In this document: piece after piece, positions 1 through 5,779 of the stretch
How positions within the stretch are numbered: position 1 is the first letter of the stretch
Layout of the letters: each line of letters starts with the position of its first letter
Assembly: GCA_013203195.1 (NCBI GenBank)
Contig: JABMQM010000003.1
Location: 1-11,630 of the forward strand
DNA from: Desulfobacteraceae bacterium
Lineage (GTDB): Bacteria > Desulfobacterota > Desulfobacteria > Desulfobacterales > UBA11574
Length of the DNA stretch: 11,630 nucleotides
Direction: 5' to 3'
The notes under the pieces: model-generated
The model's input: the letters and a program-made list of their open reading frames with translations, nothing else
The model's database searches: none
What the model was told of the DNA's origin: nothing
Program-made: the position numbers and the translations under genes

Positions 1-308
1 CACAAATTCAGAACTCCTGCCCTGTATACGTAATTTCAACGTGATATGAAGGCTTAGTCGTAATTTCACATGCAACAATTTGAACATCGAACATCGAACG
101 TTCAACGTCGAACGTCGAATGTGGAAGGCGCTTCGCTTTGTCTTTATTATAAATGGTAGAATGCATTATTCGATGTTCAACGTTCGATGTTCGACGTTCA
201 TCTTTTATATGCTCTCAAGGTGTTGATTCTTCATTAAAACATGTTGAATCTGAACTTGCGCCAGGTCAGGAACCCTGAATTTACTATATCGCCCAAGGAA
301 GCCAAACC
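1..308. other. Non-coding leader region upstream of the three-gene operon
   Basis: No convincing gene is seen here. Bases 29-38 and 59-68 are an exact 10-base direct repeat (CGTAATTTCA) spaced 30 bp apart. Bases 81-200 form a large imperfect inverted repeat described separately. Close to the operon there is a 5-bp dyad, TCAGG/CCTGA, at 266-278. No strong sigma-70 promoter stands out: TTGCGC at 256 and TACTAT at 282 are 20 bp apart, which is too far. A 23-codon open frame at 241-312 ends in an ATGA overlap with the first gene; see findings. Confidence 0.7.
81..200. repeat. Inverted repeat made of short GAACRTC-type units
   Basis: The left arm (81-112) and right arm (169-200) pair over 32 positions with 29 matches, around a 56-base AT-rich centre. 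Each arm is itself a run of imperfect units of about 7 bases, such as GAACATC and GAACGTC, and contains the palindrome GAACGTTC. The element could form a long hairpin in DNA or RNA. This is the same architecture (tandem short units folded into inverted arms) seen in other spacers of this window, with a different unit. Function unknown; probably one copy of a family dispersed in the genome. Confidence 0.85.
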
Positions 309-2303
309 ATGAGCAACTCTAAACAGACAAAGGCCTTGTTGGTTCATTCGCCTGTAACAGGCCTGTCTATTCCTCCATGGGCTCCGGCTCAAACAGCCAT
401 GCATCTGGCTGGTTCAGGCGTCTGTTTCGAGCAGTACGATGCCAACCTGGACTTTTTTCTTAACCACCTTTTAACTTCAAAACGCCTGGCAGAACTTGTC
501 AATGTCATTAAAAAAAGAGCCGAGCAGGGCACATTTAAAAAGGCCGAACCTTATGCTGCCTCCTTAGCGGACGATTTGGCGGCAAACCCCGACAAATGGA
601 ACCGCAAAATTGACAACATCGGCAACAGTTTTAAACTTCTTAAAACAGAGGCTTTCTTCCGTCCGGAACCTTTTCTCGCAGCCCTTAAAAATATAGACGA
701 TTTGCTGGATCTGGCCTCTTGCGCTTTTTATCCATCCCGAATTCAAAGGCGCTGCTTTACCAATCCTGCTATCAAGGATTGGCCTGCGGTCAACGCATTT
801 GTGGAAGATCGGGAGGCCAACCCCTTTCTTTTTTTATGCCATGACGGACTGGCAACCCGACTTGAAAGCCCGAAATTAGATCTAGTAATTTTGTTTATAT
901 CCGCACCAGACCAACTGATGGCTGCCCTGACCATGGCCCACTTTAGCAAAAAGCTGAGACCGGACCTGCACATTGCCCTGATGGGAGACCAGTTAACGGC
1001 CGATGTTGAGCAGTACGGCCACACCTTGCTCCCCGAAACCGACCCAAAGCCATTGCGGCACCTTATGGGCGCCTTGAGGGAGTCTGCTGCCGTGGAAGAT
1101 GCTGCTGTACCTGATTATAGGGGCCTGCCCCTTAAAGAATATCTGGCGCCGGCGCTGGTACTGCCGCTGCGCATACATGCTGATCCCGATTCTGATTTAA
1201 TCCCGCCGACGCTCTTTTCCCATTTGTCGAAGATCTGCCAACAAACTTACAATGCACAAGGATTTTTCTGCATTGACGGCCATGTTAAATCGAACTTTAT
1301 TGAGAAACTCGCCCATGAGGCAACCGGAAAAGAACCATCTTTTTGTATGAACCTGCCGTGTGCCTTGGAGGAATCTCTCGACAGAGAGGCTTTGACCGCA
1401 ACATACCAGGCCGGTGTCAAGTTAGTGCAATGGAGCAATCCCGCCGGCAATCTCAAAGCTCTTACACAAATTCTTTGGGACGTTTCCAAGGCTGGAATTT
1501 GGAATCATGTTATAATGCCGGCGGGAGCGGAAAGCAGTTCGGACCAGGAGCTGGCGCGTTTTATGGCAACCAATCCAAATATTGTGCATTCCTTGATTCG
1601 CCGACAGCCGTCTGCATCTTTTTTTGCAGGCCCGGACAAACTTTCCCCGGCATCAACGGTCTACACCCAAGTCGCCCGGTTGCCCGGCCGCCCCTTCTGG
1701 CACAGCCTGGACGATGCGGTCTATCTATTACTTTATCTCAACAGATACGACCCCAAAACAATCATGCGCTGGCGAGTACGGGATGACGGATTATCGGTCT
1801 ATTCATTGGGAAGTAATATTTCTTACCATTTCGTAGAACCCCAACAACTGCCGCCGGGATATCTGGATGAAATTTGCCGCATGGTGGAAGCCGGAGGTTC
1901 GGTGGATATAACCTTGGTCCGGTATAACATCGAGCGCGCTTTTTTGATCGGCTATGCTCTGGATCAAGGCGTTATCGTAGGAAATTCCACCCTCAAGCGG
2001 CCTCGCAAAGAATACGTGGATGCTGTCAACCAGCAGGCCGGCCTGGATCTCGGCAATTACCTGGAGCGCGGCTATACTTCGGTACGACCCGAATACCGGG
2101 GCATGGGTATCGGTGCCAAGCTTCTGGAAGGCCTGACTGCACGGGTCGGCGACCTGAAACTTTTCTCAGTCATCAGCGCGGACAATGTCGCCGCCCGGAA
2201 GATGGCCTTGCGCAATCAGACCCAACAGGTGGCATCCTTTTACAGCAGCCGCTTGGATAAGGAAGTGGGTGTCTGGATACCGGTCTGGATGCTAAAGGAT
2301 TGA
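309..2303 (+). CDS. Fusion protein: degenerate B12-binding/radical-SAM-like region plus C-terminal GNAT N-acetyltransferase
   Basis: A 664-residue cytoplasmic protein with no signal peptide or membrane segment. Residues about 8-260 resemble the N-terminal cobalamin-binding-like Rossmann domain of B12-type radical SAM enzymes: the opening LLVHSPVTGLSIPPWAPAQT, then a strand-helix block around 190-228. Residues about 268-430 follow the usual core of that family, with PDYRGLPLKEYLAP at 268-281, FFCIDGH at 319-325 and an AGVKLVQW strand at 368-375. However, the CxxxCxxC cluster motif expected near 288-305 is absent, so no radical chemistry is expected from this part. Residues about 512-664 are a GNAT domain with the acetyl-CoA motif R597-G-M-G-I-G602 and a downstream DN-x-AA. 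The ATG start is supported by AAGGAAG at 295-301, seven bases upstream. It is the first gene of an operon with the ATP-grasp and PP-loop genes. Likely role (inference): acetylates an amino group, with the N-terminal half binding substrate or partner. Domain calls are from recognition, not a search. Confidence 0.82.
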   Translation: MSNSKQTKALLVHSPVTGLSIPPWAPAQTAMHLAGSGVCFEQYDANLDFFLNHLLTSKRLAELVNVIKKRAEQGTFKKAEPYAASLADDLAANPDKWNRKIDNIGNSFKLLKTEAFFRPEPFLAALKNIDDLLDLASCAFYPSRIQRRCFTNPAIKDWPAVNAFVEDREANPFLFLCHDGLATRLESPKLDLVILFISAPDQLMAALTMAHFSKKLRPDLHIALMGDQLTADVEQYGHTLLPETDPKPLRHLMGALRESAAVEDAAVPDYRGLPLKEYLAPALVLPLRIHADPDSDLIPPTLFSHLSKICQQTYNAQGFFCIDGHVKSNFIEKLAHEATGKEPSFCMNLPCALEESLDREALTATYQAGVKLVQWSNPAGNLKALTQILWDVSKAGIWNHVIMPAGAESSSDQELARFMATNPNIVHSLIRRQPSASFFAGPDKLSPASTVYTQVARLPGRPFWHSLDDAVYLLLYLNRYDPKTIMRWRVRDDGLSVYSLGSNISYHFVEPQQLPPGYLDEICRMVEAGGSVDITLVRYNIERAFLIGYALDQGVIVGNSTLKRPRKEYVDAVNQQAGLDLGNYLERGYTSVRPEYRGMGIGAKLLEGLTARVGDLKLFSVISADNVAARKMALRNQTQQVASFYSSRLDKEVGVWIPVWMLKD

Positions 2304-2341
2304 CCGGGGCACTATTTTAAATAATATGGCGAGTTACTATT

Positions 2342-3220
2342 ATGAACATTGGAATCGTTACGGTTAAAGATAATAACTATCATCCCAACCAGCGCCTGAT
2401 TGAGGCGGCCGCCCAACAGGGTCACAGGGCCACCCTTATTCATCCTTACCGGGTATGGCCCTGCCTCGAGGGGGGCAAGCCTTACCTGATCGATCATCAT
2501 AAGATGCAGCACTCTAACGTTGTGCTGCCCCGCCAAGGTGCCACTGTGGGAGACTCCAGCTTGAACCTGATCCGTCAATTCAGCCTTATGGGAATTCCTG
2601 TGGTCAATGATTTTGATGCCATCCGCCTGGCCAGGAACAAGTTTCTCACTTTGATGAGTCTGGCCGCAGTTCATATCCCGATACCTGATTCCGTCTTTGT
2701 TAATTCGAGCGAAGGATTTCATAACGCCCTTGAGCGTTTGGGCGGCTTCCCGGTAGTGGTCAAGCAGGTCAGCAGCCGTAAGGGGCAAGGGGTCATCTTG
2801 GTGGATACCCAACAAAAAGTCCTATCGATGATCCGAGACTATCTTATCAAACGCGACGGTCTATTGATACAGCATTTTATTCAACCTGCAGGGCGTCGGG
2901 ACATGCGAGTTTTGATTGTAGGTGGAAAAGTCCTGGGAGCTGTTGAATTAAAGCCTAGGAAAGGAGATTTTAGAGCCAACTTTCATCTGAGTGGAGCAAG
3001 CCGCTCCATAAACATTTCACCCGAACTACAAGATATAGCCCTTAGATCAGCCGACGCAGTCGGCCTTGAAATTGCAGGGGTGGATATTATTTTGGATCAA
3101 AATAGACGCTTCAACGTCATTGAGGTCAATTACTCTCCCGGATTCCGGGGGTTTGAAGCCGCTACAGGGATAGATGTCGCGGGCGGCATCATAAATTATG
3201 TGGCCGGTACCTACGGTTGA
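2342..3220 (+). CDS. RimK-type ATP-grasp amino-acid/peptide ligase
   Basis: A 292-residue ATP-grasp ligase, close in length to E. coli RimK (about 300). These enzymes activate a carboxylate as acyl phosphate with ATP and join it to an amine. A pre-ATP-grasp domain occupies about 1-95, followed by ATP-binding lysines at about K100 and K141. The glycine-rich loop SSRKGQGVIL lies at 144-153 and the D187-M-R strand follows. The block GDFRANFHLSG at 208-218 is nearly the RimK signature. Metal ligands are D248 and E261-x-N263, and the C-terminal PGFRGFEAATGIDVAG block is also RimK-like. RimK adds glutamates to ribosomal protein S6, and the related LysX acts on a carrier protein; the substrate here is unknown. 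It starts 38 bases after gene 1 with only a weak ribosome site (GGCGAG), so translation may depend on the upstream gene. The neighbours argue for a dedicated pathway rather than S6 modification. Confidence 0.9.
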   Translation: MNIGIVTVKDNNYHPNQRLIEAAAQQGHRATLIHPYRVWPCLEGGKPYLIDHHKMQHSNVVLPRQGATVGDSSLNLIRQFSLMGIPVVNDFDAIRLARNKFLTLMSLAAVHIPIPDSVFVNSSEGFHNALERLGGFPVVVKQVSSRKGQGVILVDTQQKVLSMIRDYLIKRDGLLIQHFIQPAGRRDMRVLIVGGKVLGAVELKPRKGDFRANFHLSGASRSINISPELQDIALRSADAVGLEIAGVDIILDQNRRFNVIEVNYSPGFRGFEAATGIDVAGGIINYVAGTYG

Positions 3221-3224
3221 TATC

Positions 3225-3230
3225 CAGGAG
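3225..3230 (+). promoter_or_regulatory. Ribosome-binding site that sets the start of the PP-loop gene
   Basis: CAGGAG sits six bases before the ATG at 3237. The open frame extends back to an ATG at 3198 inside the ATP-grasp gene, but that start has no comparable site and would add 13 residues of unlikely sequence. The 3237 start leaves a 16-base gap after the ATP-grasp stop. Confidence 0.75.
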
Positions 3231-3236
3231 ATTTTC

Positions 3237-4370
3237 ATGCGCATATCGGATCTAAAGTTCAACCGAGACGGCCAGCTGGCTCGTACAACAGCGACCGTTC
3301 AATGGGAGGATTGTGATCGTCCGGAGTGCAATGTCTATATCGAAACGGAAAAAGCGTTTGCAGATGATTTAACGCTAAACCCACATGCCTTTCTGGTGGG
3401 CTGCATTATCCCGGCCATGCACTTTGGCGAGAAAAGAATATTGCTGGATGCTGAAATATGTCCAATGTTACGGGAAGGCCTTATAACAGTGATGGCCTTG
3501 ATGAAAGAGTGGTCACAGGGCACCTACCGCCCTTTGAATATAGAGGCCCGGACCAGTTCCACTGTTCACAGCCTGAACAATCACCGCCGGGCAGGACTGT
3601 TTTTATCCGGCGGAATGGATTCTTTGGCCGCCTTGCGAGTCAATAAAAATAATTTTCCGGAAAAGCACCCTGGATCCATAAAAGACTGTCTGCTTGTCCA
3701 TGGTTTTGATATCGGCGGTGTCATCGAAAGAGGCATGAAATATCATGTGTTCGATCGCGCCAAGGCAGCGCTTTTGGAAGTGGCCAACGATGCGAATGTC
3801 ACCCTAATCCCGGTATATACCAATATCAGACATTTGTGTGATGAAAGGCAACTTTGGCTGGACAAATTTTTTGGAGCCGTTCTGGCGGCAGTGGGTCATG
3901 CCTTTGCATCCAGGCTTAACCTGGCATACATTGCATCATCATATGATATCCCTAATTTGGCTCCCTGCGGCTCGCATCCTCTTTTGGATTCCGAGTACTC
4001 AAGTTATGACCTGCGAATCATTCACAGAGATCTTTCCCTGTCCAGGCTGGAAAAGCTCAAAATCGTGGCCGGCTGGGATGTCGCCTTGCAGAATTTCAGG
4101 GTGTGTCTGGCCAATGTCCCCGACCGGTTAAACTGCGGCAAATGCGAAAAATGTATTCGAACCATGACCGAACTCGTGGCCATCGGAGCGCTCGACAAAA
4201 CCAAGGCCTTTGTAGAGAATGATGTTACACCCGCACAACTGTCACAATTTGACATCACCATCCGGCACCGAGATCCCTTTTACCGAGCGATGATGGCTCC
4301 CCTGCAAAAACGCGGCCGCCACGACCTTGTAAAAACTATCGAAAAAATGCTGGCCGGGCATGTTTTTTGA
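3237..4370 (+). CDS. PP-loop ATP pyrophosphatase with QueC-like cysteine site
   Basis: A 377-residue protein. Residues about 118-310 form a PP-loop (adenine nucleotide alpha-hydrolase) domain with the signature S124-G-G-M-D-S129, the loop that binds ATP pyrophosphate in QueC, asparagine synthetase, GMP synthetase and similar enzymes. C290, C300, C303 and C306 (C-x9-C-x2-C-x2-C, ending GKCEKCIRT) match the zinc site of QueC, the 7-cyano-7-deazaguanine synthase. The first 115 residues are a domain I do not recognise and QueC lacks it; a tail of about 65 residues follows the cysteines. QueC is about 230 residues, so this is a larger relative. Family chemistry is adenylation of a carboxylate followed by attack of ammonia or an amine, which would suit amide or nitrile formation on the product of the upstream ATP-grasp ligase (inference). 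No other queuosine genes are nearby, so a simple QueC role is unlikely. It is the last gene of the operon. Confidence 0.87.
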   Translation: MRISDLKFNRDGQLARTTATVQWEDCDRPECNVYIETEKAFADDLTLNPHAFLVGCIIPAMHFGEKRILLDAEICPMLREGLITVMALMKEWSQGTYRPLNIEARTSSTVHSLNNHRRAGLFLSGGMDSLAALRVNKNNFPEKHPGSIKDCLLVHGFDIGGVIERGMKYHVFDRAKAALLEVANDANVTLIPVYTNIRHLCDERQLWLDKFFGAVLAAVGHAFASRLNLAYIASSYDIPNLAPCGSHPLLDSEYSSYDLRIIHRDLSLSRLEKLKIVAGWDVALQNFRVCLANVPDRLNCGKCEKCIRTMTELVAIGALDKTKAFVENDVTPAQLSQFDITIRHRDPFYRAMMAPLQKRGRHDLVKTIEKMLAGHVF

Positions 4371-4379
4371 TTTTTTTTT
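4342..4379 (+). terminator. Probable rho-independent terminator of the three-gene operon
   Basis: AAAAAATGC (4342-4350) can pair with GCAT and then TTTTTT (4358-4368), with one bulged G and a seven-base loop. A run of nine T residues follows at 4371-4379. The hairpin overlaps the last codons and stop of the PP-loop gene. The stem has only four strong pairs, so efficiency is uncertain, but the T run and its position before a separate promoter fit well. Confidence 0.6.
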
Positions 4380-4461
4380 CAAGATAAAAATAATTTTAGA
4401 CGGCTAAATATCACGGCTTCAAAATAGTTGTGATACTCTCCTGAAAATTTGAAAATTGTCC

Positions 4462-4490
4462 TTGCCAAAAAGCGAGTTGTCAAGTATAGT
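4462..4490 (+). promoter_or_regulatory. Sigma-70-type promoter of the AbiE module
   Basis: A -35 box TTGCCA (4462-4467) and a -10 box TATAGT (4485-4490) are separated by exactly 17 bases; each matches consensus at five of six positions. Transcription would start near 4497, about 26 bases before the GTG start at 4523. It is the best promoter in the window and shows that the toxin-antitoxin pair is transcribed independently of the upstream operon. Confidence 0.7.
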
Positions 4491-4491
4491 T

Positions 4492-4504
4492 AATTATCAT
4501 AATT
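4492..4504. promoter_or_regulatory. Palindrome at the predicted AbiE transcription start, candidate operator
   Basis: AATTAT-C-ATAATT is a perfect six-base inverted repeat centred on the expected +1. Characterised AbiEi antitoxins repress their own promoter by binding inverted repeats there, so this is a natural candidate site. The AT-rich sequence makes a chance palindrome possible. Confidence 0.45.
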
Positions 4505-4522
4505 GTTAAATAGGTATACTTT

Positions 4523-5116
4523 GTGAGGCACTTTCAATTAAGAGATATTGAAAAACTGTATTTTAGTTATGAGGATATCGCTCGCGCGCTGGGCATCTCG
4601 CAAAATTCAGCCAAAGTAACGGCTCATCGCTATGTTAAACAGGGGATGCTAGTCCGTATAAAACGAAATATCTACATTCTTAAAGAGAGATGGACGAGTC
4701 TTGACCGTGAACAGAAATTTATCATCGCTAATATTTTGCAAGTGCCATCCTACATCTCTCTTACGACAGCTCTGGATTACTATGAAATAACTACTCAAAT
4801 GCAGCGTGACTTCATCGAATCCGTCGCTGTTAAACGTACAACAAGAAAAGAGATCGAGCAAACCGTTTTCAACTATACCAAAATCAGCACTGACGTGTAT
4901 CGCGGATTTTTGAAAAACCGGGGGGTCTTTATTGCCGAACCTGAAAAGGCTTTTCTGGATGCCGTCTATTTAATGACGTTGGGACGATATAATTTGGATA
5001 TGCCCTCTATTGATTTTAACAAATTTGATGTGGAAAAGATCGAGCACATGGCAAAGTCCTTTCCCTTAAAAACCCAAAAATTTATAGACAAAAATGAATA
5101 TTTTCGAAAAGCATGA
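4523..5116 (+). CDS. abiEi: AbiEi-family antitoxin / transcriptional repressor (type IV toxin-antitoxin)
   Basis: A 197-residue protein. The N-terminus (about 8-52) is a winged helix-turn-helix, with YEDIARALGISQNSAKV as the recognition region and a wing ending in GMLVRIKRNIYIL, the usual layout of AbiEi antitoxins. The middle and C-terminal part carries family features such as ISLTTALDYYEI and a FIAEPEKAFLDAVYLM segment at about 139-154. In characterised systems the protein represses its own operon through the N-terminal domain and counteracts the AbiEii nucleotidyltransferase through the C-terminal domain without needing direct binding. The start is GTG, 26 bases after the predicted transcription start; no strong ribosome site is seen. 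The gene is visibly AT-richer than the flanking operon and parC, consistent with acquisition by transfer. It overlaps the toxin gene by 23 bases. Confidence 0.88.
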   Translation: MRHFQLRDIEKLYFSYEDIARALGISQNSAKVTAHRYVKQGMLVRIKRNIYILKERWTSLDREQKFIIANILQVPSYISLTTALDYYEITTQMQRDFIESVAVKRTTRKEIEQTVFNYTKISTDVYRGFLKNRGVFIAEPEKAFLDAVYLMTLGRYNLDMPSIDFNKFDVEKIEHMAKSFPLKTQKFIDKNEYFRKA

Positions 5117-5768
5117 AATTTTTGAAATCGAGGTCCTGGAAAAGCTGAAAAACGCACGCCTGCTTGACTCCCTCGTTTTCGGAGGCGGTACCATGCTCCG
5201 GCTCTGCCACGAACTCAAACGCTATTCGGTCGACCTGGATTTCTGGCGCATTAAAGACATGGCTGAAAACATACTTTTCGAAAAGATGCTTGATGTTCTG
5301 CAACAGAGTTATGACGTCACGGATGCGCAAATGAAACATTTCACGATTTTGCTCGAAATCCGTTCAGGGAGTTTTCCAAAGCGACTCAAAATTGAAATCA
5401 GAAAAGAAATTAGCGATTGGGATTTCCAGGAAAAGATTGCCTACTCAAAGTTCAGTACCAAACAGGTTGTTTTAAAAGCGCATACCCTGGAACAAACCAT
5501 GAAAAATAAAATCGCTGCATTGCTGGAAAGAAGTGAGGTCCGGGACGGGTTTGATATTGAATTCCTTTTGCGGCAGGGTACTCCGTTGCCGAACCTTTCT
5601 AACGCGGATAAGTCGAAAATAACTGCCAGATTGGACGTTTTCAAAGAGAATGACTTTAAAGTAAAACTCGGTTCTGTTTTAGAAAGCGATATTCGAGCCT
5701 ATTACATTGATAACCAATTCAGCTATCTCAGACAGAAACTTAAACCAGAGGGATGGAGGAGCGAATAG
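5094..5768 (+). CDS. abiEii: AbiEii-family nucleotidyltransferase toxin
   Basis: A 224-residue DNA-polymerase-beta-like nucleotidyltransferase. The core motif is G30-G-G-T33 followed by RYS and the metal-binding pair D47-x-D49 (VDLDFW). A later family motif occurs at about 137-160: MKNKIAALLERSEVRDGFDIEFLL, with K137/K139 and R150-D151. Characterised members of the wider family transfer nucleotides, in some cases onto tRNA, and stop growth reversibly; some protect against phage. The catalytic residues appear intact, so the toxin is probably active. The length is at the short end for the family. The start lies inside the antitoxin gene without its own ribosome site, so translation is probably coupled to it. 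The gene ends 11 bases from the end of parC on the opposite strand, with no terminator between them. Confidence 0.88.
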   Translation: MNIFEKHEIFEIEVLEKLKNARLLDSLVFGGGTMLRLCHELKRYSVDLDFWRIKDMAENILFEKMLDVLQQSYDVTDAQMKHFTILLEIRSGSFPKRLKIEIRKEISDWDFQEKIAYSKFSTKQVVLKAHTLEQTMKNKIAALLERSEVRDGFDIEFLLRQGTPLPNLSNADKSKITARLDVFKENDFKVKLGSVLESDIRAYYIDNQFSYLRQKLKPEGWRSE

Positions 5769-5779
5769 GCTCAAATGTC

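Noticed and set aside
81..200. CRISPR array suspected from the repeated GAAC units
   Set aside because: Units are about 7 bases with no spacers, arranged as inverted arms, and no cas genes are near.
256..287. Promoter for the three-gene operon (TTGCGC and TACTAT)
   Set aside because: The 20-base spacing and poor -35 match make it unconvincing; the true promoter was not identified.
1343..1786. Open frame of 147 codons on the + strand inside the acetyltransferase fusion gene
   Set aside because: It lies wholly within the better-supported reading frame, has no recognisable motif and no ribosome site; a shadow frame.
2312..2815. Open frame of 167 codons on the - strand opposite the ATP-grasp gene
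   Set aside because: Antisense to conserved ATP-grasp codons; composition is explained by the opposite frame.
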